DNA from: Phoronis ovalis
Lineage: Eukaryota; Phoronida; Phoronidae
Assembly: GCA_028565635.1 (NCBI GenBank)
Contig: JAOXYB010061923.1
Coordinates: 1-10,598 of the forward strand
Direction of reading: 5' to 3'
DNA length: 10,598 bases
Shown here: piece by piece, positions 1 to 7,293 of the stretch
How positions within the stretch are numbered: position 1 is the stretch's first letter
Layout: each line of letters begins with the position of its first letter
Notes under the pieces: generated by a model
Seen by the model: the letters and a program-made list of their open reading frames with translations, nothing else
What the model was told of the DNA's origin: nothing
Databases searched by the model: none
Translations under genes and position numbers: made by a program

Positions 1-29
1 AAAAAGAAAAAGAAGAAGAAGAAAGAAAT
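1..29. repeat. Purine (A/AAG) tract at left edge
   Basis: The first 29 bases contain only A and G, mostly A runs and AAG triplets. It is cut by the window edge, so its full length is unknown. It lies directly 5' of the hairpin at 43-72 and may be the simple-sequence end of a longer element, but one copy cannot show this. Confidence 0.8.
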
Positions 30-42
30 CGTACAAAACCAA

Positions 43-72
43 TAGGCTTGCTCCCTTATAGGAGCAACCCTA
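43..72. repeat. 12-bp inverted repeat (hairpin)
   Basis: The arms 43-54 and 61-72 are reverse complements (TAGG, one C/C mismatch at 47/68, then TTGCTCC against GGAGCAA), with a 6-nt loop CTTATA. The stem is much more GC-rich than its surroundings and follows the purine tract. It could be an element end or an RNA 3'-end structure. No function can be assigned. Confidence 0.7.
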
Positions 73-188
73 ATTATATTTTGATATATTGTTTTGAAAA
101 TTGTTTCTTACATTTTTGTTAACAAATGATTAAACAATGAAATTCTACAGAAGGCGAAATTTCTTCAGAATTCTTAACATCACTTCAT

Positions 189-213
189 GCACTTTCATAA
201 TTTTCGAAAGTGC
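189..213. repeat. 8-bp perfect hairpin
   Basis: GCACTTTC at 189-196 and GAAAGTGC at 206-213 are perfect reverse complements around a 9-nt loop. The function is unknown and a chance occurrence is possible. Confidence 0.5.
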
Positions 214-402
214 CGTTTTTTAGGAAACTCTTGTTTCGCAACTCACCGTTATCAACAATAATTTTAAAAGTATTCGAAATCGTTTCGCATGGATGAGACT
301 ATTGGATTACACTGCTCATTCGATTATGATCTTTAATTATCTCTTTAAGCATTGCCTAAAAAATATCATAATTGATGATCTCGTGTGAACTCATCCTTTC
401 AG

Positions 403-503
403 GTATTTATGATGTGCATGTGCATATCGAATTGGAACCATCTAGCATTCATTGTGTTACGCAATGCTGCATGTCAGGATACTTGCTTTTCTTGCCCGCC
501 GAG
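403..503 (+). CDS. Candidate internal exon, unidentified protein (left gene)
   Basis: A strong acceptor (pyrimidine run CATCCTTTCAG ending at 402) is followed by 101 nt open in one frame and a good donor, GAG|GTAAAC, at 504. The exon starts with two bases completing a codon, holds 33 codons and ends in phase 0. The peptide starts IYDVHVHIELEPSS, has a CVTQCC cysteine cluster and ends GYLLFLPAE. I recognise no family. The phase-0 end fits the phase-0 start of the candidate exon at 1643, which would make 504-1642 an intron of about 1.1 kb. The case rests on splice signals, openness and phase only. Confidence 0.38.
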
Positions 504-678
504 GTAAACTACGAGCTTCAATCGGCTATAGGTAACTTGTAATGGGGATTAGCAAAATAGGAACTTTCCTAAAGAGTAGGACATTCAGAAATTTGAAATC
601 CTGTTAAGTATTCTATCACTCACGGTAATAAAAAATATTTCACCATTTTTTAAACAAAACCTAAAAAACAACATACAC

Positions 679-746
679 ATTTTAGTGTTTGGAGAGTGGA
701 ATTTTAGTCACGGGAGAGTGGGATTTTAGTCACGGGAGAGTGGGAT
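679..746. repeat. 22-bp minisatellite, about three units
   Basis: Units at 691-712 and 713-734 differ at one base; each starts GGAGAGTGG and ends TTTTAGTCACG. A third, partial unit covers 735-746, and a degraded half unit (ATTTTAGTGTTT) lies at 679-690. The G-rich purine start of each unit stands out from the AT-rich flanks. The near identity suggests recent tandem duplication. Confidence 0.85.
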
Positions 747-772
747 GTACTATATATAAATCACATATTTAA

Positions 773-1093
773 CCAACTGGGAAATTATTTAATGCAGTTT
801 GTGTCACAGGTATGCAAAAGCAATATTTAAAAGAAAAAAAATCCACTGCCACTGAAACAATAGACGCAATGCTCAAAATGTGTTCAAGTTTGTCTAGTTT
901 TATAAACAATACAAGGCGTTAAAATGATCCTAAATACTTGAATTTCAAAAAACTGTATCAAGAGATTTACCAAGGAATTACACAGCAATGCCACCCATCC
1001 ATTAAAAGACTCATAAAATACTTGATCGTAAAGAAAAACGCGGAAATAATGATTCGAGTATCGGGAATTTCGGGTTCAAATAGTAGGAAATAG
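773..1093 (+). pseudogene. Open frame with a single internal TAA, possible decayed exon
   Basis: One frame stays open from just after a TAA at 770 to a TAG at 1091 apart from one TAA at 920-922, about 105 sense codons. An ATG lies at 812. The first half reads MQKQYLKEKKSTATETID and is Lys/Ser-rich. The second contains KYLNFKKLYQEIYQGITQQ and, later, EIMIRVSGISGS. It looks mildly protein-like and mostly helical, but I recognise no family. A run this long with one stop is not rare by chance across six frames here. It is out of step with the proposed left-gene model, where it would be intronic. Confidence 0.2.
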
Positions 1094-1642
1094 GTCACTG
1101 TACGAATGTGCATTGACGGTTCGAGTCCACGCTTGTAAAGTAGGCCTGATTTTGTAACGAACATACGTACCCAATTATTCTGACTACCATCCTTTGCGAA
1201 TATAATCTAGGAGATTATTGTATTTGGAACATCCAATATGTATATCTACTTAAAAATCATTTTAATTACTAAATCTAAAGGAAATGGTCTATAGCTAGAA
1301 ATGCTATATATATCACGTACTATATTAAATTAATTAATCGTTGGTATAGATCTGCAATTGCAAATATACTGTACTGAAGTTATCTTTATACAGCTGTTGG
1401 ATTTTATTAAAACTTTTATTAAAAATCCAAAATACTTATTTAATTAAAATCAATTTAAAATAGGTATACTACAATACCTGAGCCTATTAAGTAATCCACT
1501 TGAGAAACATGCCTCAAGTACATCTATAATTGAACAATAAGCTGATACTTAAAAAGAATGTGAGGTATAATATTTAGTAATATACGAAGCGTGATTTGTA
1601 AAGATCATTTCGAGTTCTTTAATAATTAATTTGTTGTCAAAG

Positions 1643-1774
1643 ATTCTCAATGCATTGACGCCACCTACACAGGCACCTGTTGCAATCGAGGGTTTAGATG
1701 TTAATATGTTCATTACCAGGGCACAATTTGCCACAATGGCGAGTGGAAAAAGTTTTGGGTACGAGCAGACTTTG
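1643..1774 (+). CDS. Candidate penultimate exon, unidentified protein (left gene)
   Basis: The acceptor is TTGTTGTCAAAG|ATT and the donor TTTG|GTTAGT. Between them are exactly 132 nt (44 codons), phase 0 at both ends. The peptide includes LTPPTQAPVAIEGLDVNMF followed by ITRAQFATMASGKSFGYEQ, a Pro/Ala part then a mixed polar/hydrophobic part. The ITRAQF motif recalls a short stretch of Hsp70-type proteins, but this is too short to name a family. Phase agrees with candidate exons on both sides. The complementary strand is also open here, so strand is not certain. The splice signals and the terminal exon with AATAAA at 1879 favour the plus strand. Confidence 0.4.
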
Positions 1775-1878
1775 GTTAGTATTAATTATGTAATTCATTT
1801 TGATCTGTGTGTAATGAGTGTGTTAGAATGGATGAAGTGGCATAACTGGTGTGATTTATACAGTGATGGTGTTTTCAG
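1775..1878 (+). other. Candidate 104-nt intron
   Basis: It begins GTTAGT and ends GGTGTTTTCAG, a convincing pyrimidine-rich acceptor. Its length resembles the other short intron candidate in the window (2652-2775). Confidence 0.35.
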
Positions 1879-1974
1879 GATTTGCATAGTTTGTGTACTG
1901 GACCAAATTTAACGGTGGCTTTTGTTCCGGAAGTGGGAATCTGCTTTTTTGATTATTTGTTTATATCATCTTAA
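1879..1974 (+). CDS. Candidate terminal exon with stop codon (left gene)
   Basis: After the acceptor GTTTTCAG, 31 codons run in phase 0 to a TAA at 1972-1974. The peptide starts DLHSLCTGPNLTVAF and ends FFDYLFISS, hydrophobic and probably beta-rich. I do not recognise it. The stop overlaps an AATAAA at 1973-1978, and a second AATAAA follows at 1981-1986, as expected of a compact gene 3' end. A chance origin remains possible because the exon is short. Confidence 0.4.
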   Translation, partial: DLHSLCTGPNLTVAFVPEVGICFFDYLFISS

Positions 1975-1986
1975 TAAATTAATAAA
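1973..1986 (+). terminator. Tandem AATAAA polyadenylation signals
   Basis: Two canonical AATAAA hexamers (1973-1978 and 1981-1986) lie at the candidate stop codon of the left gene. AATAAA is common in AT-rich DNA, so the value comes from its position after the exon model. Confidence 0.45.
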
Positions 1987-2106
1987 GTGAATTACTACGA
2001 TAGATTCAAGTAGATTTTCAATTTATCCTGTTTTGCTATGGCTTCTATATTGTAACCTGCTAGAATTATAATATTTTTACAAGTTTTTTTCAATAATTAC
2101 TCTCAA

Positions 2107-2222
2107 CCGTCATCGCATCCGGCACTGCATAAAACTAAAAGCGGTATTGGACCCTCCGTATCACTTTGGATGGAAGTCGTATCCCCTAGATTCTGGCGGG
2201 AGAGACGTTTAGCTGAACGTCA
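2107..2222. other. CpG-dense island with open frames on both strands
   Basis: About nine CpG dinucleotides fall in 116 bp, and GC content is visibly above both flanks. On the plus strand a frame runs to a TAA at about 2230 with HKTKSGIGPSVSLWMEVV and RFWRERRLAERHKT. On the minus strand a pyrimidine-rich acceptor (CTCTCCCGCCAG) opens a frame reading NLGDTTSIQSDTEGPIPLL and ending CSAGCDDG before a stop. Neither peptide is recognised. A perfect hairpin, GACGTT/AACGTC, sits at 2204-2221. It could be a small unmethylated regulatory island, an exon of either gene or a repeat fragment. Confidence 0.35.
2204..2221. repeat. 6-bp perfect hairpin
   Basis: GACGTT (2204-2209) and AACGTC (2216-2221) pair perfectly around the 6-nt loop TAGCTG, inside the CpG-dense island. 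Confidence 0.5.
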
Positions 2223-2516
2223 CAAAACTTAATGTAACTAGTTACAGTGACCAATAATAATATGTAATCCTTACCATGTGAGTTCAAATATTGTACTCTT
2301 GACACTCTTTGCTTATTGAAATTCAACTTTGACTACCCCAAAAATCATTGAAACTCCTGTGCTGTAATACACACAAAATTCCTAACAGATAACTCTCTCG
2401 ACGAATTGTTTATTCCATCATGACTTTCGTTCACACATGCATAAAAAACACTTTCTACATACATTGCTACCAAAGAATCTATAGGACTACACAAAGACAT
2501 ATGTTTAAAATAAAAT

Positions 2517-2522
2517 TTTATT
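2517..2522 (-). terminator. AATAAA polyadenylation signal, minus strand
   Basis: On the minus strand AATAAA overlaps the TAA that ends the candidate terminal exon at 2518-2651. The same stop/AATAAA overlap occurs at the convergent plus-strand gene end at 1972-1978. Confidence 0.4.
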
Positions 2523-2651
2523 CATGAGTCTGTAGATGCCACAGAGAAACAAGATAGTCTGGTAAAATTTTTCCTATCACTGATGTTTCTTGGGGAAAAT
2601 TATTATTATGGATTTCTTTGGAGGAAAGATATCCAACTGAATTACTACTAA
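2518..2651 (-). CDS. Candidate terminal exon of minus-strand gene
   Basis: On the minus strand the acceptor ATTTCATTTCAG, with a perfect TACTAAC branch-point match about 13 nt upstream, precedes 134 nt. These comprise two bases completing a codon, 43 codons and a TAA. The peptide includes SSNSVGYLSSKEIHNNNF and SVIGKILPDYLVSLWHLQ. I recognise no domain. The start phase fits the end phase of the candidate exon at 2776-2876, giving an intron of 124 nt. The stop overlaps AATAAA. The branch point is rather close to the acceptor. If the upstream exon were really 4E-T, this tail is not its usual C-terminus, so it would be an alternative end or a misjoined model. Confidence 0.35.
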
Positions 2652-2775
2652 CTGAAATGAAATGTTAGTATAATCTGGCAGATAAAGATAATTTCAAAAA
2701 TTTAAAATAGCTGTGAATAAAAGTGATCATACATGTGTATGTAATAGATGGTGGTATAATTGTGGTTATTAGCAC

Positions 2776-2876
2776 CTGCCTGCAGCAATTGTTGAAACTC
2801 ATAAGGTGTAAACCCCTGGCCCTGGAAAGCTTGCAGTCTTGTGTAAAGTGCTGGCGACAGTATTTGGTCAGGGGGC
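2776..2876 (-). CDS. Candidate internal exon, weakly 4E-T-like (eIF4E transporter)
   Basis: On the minus strand the acceptor ATTTCATTTAAG and the donor GCAG|GTGCTA bound 101 nt: one base, 33 codons and one base. The peptide runs PPDQILSPALYTRLQAF, then GQGFTPYEFQQLLQA. In 4E-T (EIF4ENIF1), the eIF4E-binding protein of P-bodies, I recall a C-terminal-half segment of the form RP..Q.L.P.L..R...QG..P....LLQ.G. This exon follows that order with a few extra residues. 4E-T is about 1000 residues and no other recognisable part of it appears in the window, which counts against the assignment. A different Gln/Pro-rich protein is possible. That it codes on the minus strand is better supported than its name. 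Confidence 0.42.
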
Positions 2877-2954
2877 CTTAAATGAAATGTGGATAAAATT
2901 GACAGTCCAGATGAAACAAACAATTTTTATTTCTTGGTATTGAACTGTATGTAC

Positions 2955-3083
2955 CTGCTTATGATAAGTTATATGATTGTGGTTTGCTAATATGTCACTT
3001 GTTTCAGCACAATAATCACTTATTGTTGATGAGCTGATGCCATACTTGTCAGAAATAATTATATAATTAAAGTTAAACATGGC
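2955..3083 (-). CDS. Candidate exon with helix-turn-helix-like segment
   Basis: On the minus strand the acceptor TTTCTCAAG|GCC and donor AAGCAG|GTACAT bound exactly 129 nt (43 codons), phase 0 at both ends. The peptide begins AMFNFNYIII, continues SDKYGISSSTISDYC, and ends HITYHKQ. The KYGISSSTISDY stretch resembles the second and recognition helices of CENP-B/Tigger-type helix-turn-helix domains, but no further domain is visible. Its end phase does not join the exon at 2876, so it cannot simply be the preceding exon of that gene. A phase-0 mini-exon candidate on the same strand (about 4452-4499, starting MKSSLAYKFQVQL) could precede it, but this is speculative. Confidence 0.2.
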
Positions 3084-3857
3084 CTTGAGAAACTAACTGG
3101 TAGACAGGTATGCTATATCAAGCACCCTTATATATTACTGGCCTCTACACATACATTGGTATTTGACCTAGCAGTTTTGCTGTATGGAGTGCCACTCTAG
3201 TTGATGACTGTAATATTATCTAGGACAGAATTGATAACATGTGCCTATGCAACAGTTGAGTAACTAAGAGTCCCTAGTTGGAAGTGCACAATAAAAAGCC
3301 AGAGTTATACGCTAGACAAAGTTTCACCTTTTTTTAGCTTATCATTCTTGACATATCTATAAATCTAAAATTTGCACACTGTAGAGTAAAGAGAGGGTCA
3401 AGTATATTGTAGCATGAATTAAAAATTATATAATAGATCTATCAATATCTGTCAACTACCCCATTTTGACATAAGCAGCCTCCTGGTTTTGATCATCACC
3501 AGTCATAAAAAGAATTATAAACTGGTCTCTAACAGATCATAAAAAGTTGCTGAATGCATGATGCATCTAATGTTAAAATGCCTTTAACTTGGACTAGCAA
3601 TGTGAACCAGTATTACATACATAACAGCATCACTTTACCTTGTCTTATATCAATCATACAGTCAAGCATCTATTTAGTTTTCTATTACCAAAAAAAAAAG
3701 CATTTTATAACAAGTGAATTCTGAAAACAATCACCATTTAAACATAACCACAAATAAGAAACAAACTGAAAACGAACTAGTGGTCGTTAGTTCATGGAAC
3801 TGGGAAAGAAAATCAATTCATCACCTTGAATGTACTACCTTATATGCTATTCTTGGT

Positions 3858-3898
3858 GAAGGTATGTAGTTGGTACTTGAAGGTATGTCATTACCTTC
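3858..3898. repeat. GAAGGTATGT direct repeat plus hairpin
   Basis: GAAGGTATGT occurs at 3858-3867 and 3879-3888. The second copy also forms a perfect 7-bp hairpin: GAAGGTA (3879-3885), a 6-nt loop, then TACCTTC (3892-3898). Function unknown. Confidence 0.6.
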
Positions 3899-3924
3899 AC
3901 TGTGTACTGTATGTATGAGTATTC

Positions 3925-3941
3925 ATATATATATATATATA
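3925..3941. repeat. (AT)n microsatellite
   Basis: An uninterrupted AT dinucleotide run of 17 bases, short but likely length-variable. Confidence 0.9.
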
Positions 3942-3993
3942 CAGAAGATACGGTTGAATATGCACCTGGCATCTATCTCAAAAAGACGCTGTA

Positions 3994-4015
3994 TGCTCTG
4001 AGCTCTTTCAGAGCA
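3994..4015. repeat. 8-bp perfect hairpin
   Basis: TGCTCTGA (3994-4001) pairs perfectly with TCAGAGCA (4008-4015) around a 6-nt loop. Nothing around it suggests a role. Confidence 0.5.
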
Positions 4016-4344
4016 CTAATATATTTTGATATGCATAGCGTATGACACACTTGTGTTGCATCAAGTTGCAAAATCCGTTGCAAAATAGTGCTACATATCC
4101 ACCACATGTAAACTTGGCATTAGAAATATTTTTAATTAGATATGCTTACATTCAATAAAATATTATTAAATTTACCACCTGTAAGTCTTATTAGTGGTTG
4201 TAGAATTCTCATTTTTTACTTCTGTTTGACAGTTTTAATTTAAAGAACATTGGTCATACATCTTGTAAAATATCATACAATGTGGTATTTCAGTGGAATG
4301 CCAGTAACCATTGGCACCTGACATAATGATGTGGTTTTGGAGTA

Positions 4345-4356
4345 GGTGGCGCCACC
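4345..4356. repeat. Perfect 12-bp GC-rich palindrome
   Basis: GGTGGCGCCACC is perfectly self-complementary and five-sixths G+C in a very AT-rich context. It is followed at once by CTATAAAT, which resembles a TATA box. It could be a dimeric factor site at a promoter, but no transcript start or exon is visible just downstream. Confidence 0.4.
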
Positions 4357-5440
4357 CTATAAATGAGTGTGATGTCAGAGATGAATTGGTAAACTTTAGT
4401 TATAAATTGAAGCCCTGTTTATAGTATCTATTTATTTTGGTACTGACTTACGTAAGAACTCAACTGTACCTGGAACTTGTATGCGAGTGAACTTTTCATT
4501 TTAAAGATGAATTAAATTAAGTTCAGGTGCATTCACTGCATGAAAGCAATGCCTGAGAATATTTGCTATTGTTATCTCTTTAGCTATTGATGTTCCTCAG
4601 GTGGAACACTCTAAATTAACAATTATTGTGATAAAGAATTTATCAGTGAGTTTTGTCTTGAAGTCTATTTGAACTATACATAGAAATATCAATATATACA
4701 GTTCTGAAATATTATCTAAGAAAACTTGTTCTGTTTGTTAAACTGTAAACAGAAACTCTAAGAACAATTGCTGAGGGTTAAAAGTTAGAGATGTAGCTAA
4801 CAGGTTAAGATCAGAACAGATTAAAATAATAATTATAGAAAAGTGACAGCCAGTCAATAAAGATTAATTACCAGAAATCTGCACATGAAGCATGCATCCC
4901 AGGTATAAAGCTTGACACTGAAAAGGTTCATGATTCCTGAAGCTTAAATTGTGTACAATTGAGTGTCAGCATGGAATATATAAGGAATTTTGTGAATGTT
5001 TCATAATCATACGGAAGTTGTAGTTGAAATGGAATAGCGATAGGAACTGCAGCCAGAAAGTAATTTGCAGGTAGTATTACTAGGATTGCGTATTTATAAG
5101 TATATTTTGGTAAGTCTGATTAATTTTATTCTAATAATTTTAAATTATGACTTCTAATATTCCAGACACCTTGTGCATAGTGAGCCCCTTTTGAATTTGA
5201 TTACTGTAATCAATTAGTCAATTACAAGATGTTAAAATGTATTGCAATTCCAGGTAAAAAATAACTTGTATTCCATGTTCAGCTGTTTTCACTGAATTGC
5301 TGCTAATTATAAAGAATGTTAAAGATAGTATATGTAAATGGAATGTTAAAACGTCCTAAAATTAGAATGGGGATCATTTGCCTTAAACCATGCATTTTTT
5401 GTGGTGTCTCGTATGAATCCTATTCTAAAACAGTCTCAGT

Positions 5441-5449
5441 TATATAAAA
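5441..5449 (+). promoter_or_regulatory. Possible TATA box
   Basis: TATATAAAA lies about 30 bases upstream of the small candidate first exon ending at 5512. Such strings are frequent in AT-rich DNA. The only support is the spacing to a strong splice donor. Confidence 0.25.
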
Positions 5450-5469
5450 AAAGTGTATATAGGAAAACT

Positions 5470-5512
5470 ATGTTATATATAATCCATAAAGACTTCAATT
5501 GGCTCCAGTCGG
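5470..5512 (+). other. Candidate first exon with strong donor
   Basis: The donor CGG|GTAAGTAT at 5513 is almost a perfect consensus, the best in the window. An ATG at 5470 opens 14 codons, MLYIIHKDFNWLQS, ending in phase 1, but the segment may equally be untranslated leader. It lies about 30 bp after a TATA-like box. The next candidate exon at 5664 begins in the matching phase. It might lead into the coding exon at 10499 through a long intron, which would make it noncoding. Confidence 0.28.
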
Positions 5513-5663
5513 GTAAGTATTCCCAGACTTTATGAAGACGAGTTGTAGCGTAGTACTAGTTACAGATCTATTACGCCTGCTGTTGGTTTTGATTAAGACT
5601 ATTTGCCTGCGTGGTATTATTTTTGAGCATAATTGATTTTGATTACTTGATTTTGGTGTTCAG

Positions 5664-5689
5664 AGGTTGTTGAGGAACTAGCTGGGCGG
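5664..5689 (+). other. Candidate 26-nt micro-exon
   Basis: The acceptor TTTTGGTGTTCAG and donor GGCGG|GTAAGG enclose 26 nt. Read in phase with the exon at 5470-5512 they give VVEELAGR after a shared codon, ending in phase 0; the intron between would be 151 nt. Both splice sites are good, but so short an exon could be coincidental. It could be part of a 5' leader. Confidence 0.25.
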
Positions 5690-7293
5690 GTAAGGTTTAA
5701 TATTGCTATTTCAAGGTAATGTTTTTTGAGTCTAGATAGGCACTGACAATTTATTATATGCTTTACAAGGTGATATTTCTTTATATTTATTATTTTAGTA
5801 AAAACTTTGTTTGAACAGCATTGTGTACAATTGTGATGTGAAGCTCACTTGAAAAATTATGCTTTCTTCAATTTATTGTGTAACATATTTCTCAGCTAAG
5901 CAGACATTTTTCTTATTTCGGAATCTGGTAAATTTATCTTTTTTACTAGCTGAAATTATAAACCAAGGTTTCTTATTCACCTGTTGGGTAATTGCAGTTA
6001 TTGGATAAATTTTCTTTAAGAGCTGGCACAAGCTTGTTCAAGTAGTCATGTGCTATTTTTTTGTCAAAGTTCTCTGAATAAATGTTCCGTCTGACTAGCA
6101 CATTCTCAGAATGAGTTGTGGAAAACATACAATATAGGGTTGAGTAAATAATGATTTCGACTTGCCAATTATGTAGACTTGTATGCTCAAATCGAATTAG
6201 AATTCTTTGAAATACAAAATTTAAACTACATGTATATACAACCCTTAGTAGTAACTCTATTTGTGATTCTAAATTTTACCCTGCTACAGAAACTAAATAT
6301 TCAGCTAACATAAAGAATAAATTTGAAATTATAAAGATTGAATTCTTTCTATTTTGGTGCATGGTAACTATTTTAAACTTGGATCATTAAATGTAGCCTT
6401 GTGTAAATTCATACAGCAGAAAGCAAGCCTAATGGTTTCATAGATAGTTCTCTCTCCTACGTTGAACTCTCAGCATGTGACAAAAAAGTTGTAGATAAAT
6501 ATGTGCATGAAGAATGAAGGTAGAAGCGTGACACTTAAGATGTGACATCCCGAAAGTTAACCTTTTGGTCAAACTGTCTACTGCAGGTACAGAGGTCATT
6601 TGAAGATTTTTGGTGGGTTATTTATGCATATATATAAGAATTTTTTTACAGGATTGTAGTTGGCTTTTTATAAGATTATCTAGATCAAAAAAGTCAAAAT
6701 CTCAATAAAACTATCAAAAAATGTTCATGTCATCAAGAGGTCATGGGGTTATGCTAGACCCTTGTGACGATAAAATAATCATTTTTCTGATTTTTGCACA
6801 GTGAATAGGACAAAAGGCAGTACCTTTATTGCATACAAAAATTCCGTGGCACTACACTTTATTGTTTTTTTAAAAAATTAAATATATAATTTCTGTGAAA
6901 TTTCACAGGGATGTTATGATAAGCGATGCGTATTACCTGTTGTATGAATGAATTTAATAAAGCGACTTACGGGTACCAGTATAGAAACAGGAACAATCAT
7001 GTAGCGTTGATCATTAGCTGTTTGTGCTTTTCATCTATTTTCATGTTTATTTTATGTTTCAGTAACATTTTATGCTAAAAATGTGCATAACGCAACAGTC
7101 ATAATGTGCTATACCCCATATATTGGAATATTACTTTGCCAGGCAGAGAGCAATTAATATCTAAAATACTTTATTAATAAATTTCTCGAAATCAGCAAAC
7201 TTAATTTATAACCAATATTTTTCTCCACCTTGACATACGTTTGAGTGCAAAACATTATAAAAACATTTTTTCATACAATAGATTTATTGTATT
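5690..7293. other. Noncoding stretch
   Basis: About 1.6 kb of AT-rich DNA with no exon I can support. The only clear structure is the perfect 16-bp palindrome at 6893-6908. A possible acceptor or donor CTGCAG|GTACAG near 6582 has short open frames on either side, none recognisable. Probably intron or intergenic. Confidence 0.6.
6893..6908. repeat. Perfect 16-bp palindrome
   Basis: CTGTGAAATTTCACAG is perfectly self-complementary with no spacer. It could bind a dimeric factor or be chance. No adjacent gene helps to decide. Confidence 0.55.

Larger units (their letters stand above)
504..1642 (+). other. Possible intron: minisatellite and an interrupted open frame
   Basis: This stretch would be intronic if the exons at 403-503 and 1643-1774 belong together. 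It contains the 22-bp minisatellite at 679-746, a long frame with one stop at 773-1093 and a CpG-rich patch at about 1026-1168. A B-box-like GGTTCGAGTCC lies at 1118-1128 without a foldable tRNA around it. From 1170 to 1640 it is very AT-rich and I see nothing that looks coding on the plus strand. Confidence 0.4.
3084..5440. other. Long noncoding stretch, CpG-poor
   Basis: About 2.3 kb with no convincing exon on either strand. It holds an (AT)n run at 3925-3941, hairpins at 3879-3898 and 3994-4015, a duplicated GTTGCAAAAT (4065-4074, 4077-4086) and the perfect palindrome at 4345-4356. There is a possible minus-strand donor, TTAC|GTAAGT, near 4451. CpG is rare throughout. It is probably intron or intergenic DNA. 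Confidence 0.6.

Noticed and set aside
220-310. Minus-strand run of about 38 codons with FKIIVDNGELRNKSFL and a donor-like GTGAGT.
   Set aside because: No acceptor, no homology recognised and a length within chance expectation.
1118-1128. GGTTCGAGTCC, a perfect match to the RNA polymerase III B box, suggesting a tRNA or tRNA-derived SINE.
   Set aside because: The flanking bases do not form a T-stem beyond two pairs, no acceptor stem pairs at tRNA distance and no good A box lies upstream. At best a very old SINE trace.
967-1164. 65-codon minus-strand open frame.
   Set aside because: No domain or splice context. Lengths like this are expected by chance in AT-rich DNA, and the plus strand here has a more protein-like frame.
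6540-6650. CTGCAG|GTACAG near 6582 as acceptor or donor, with short open frames on both sides.
   Set aside because: The signal is ambiguous, both frames end quickly and neither peptide is recognisable.
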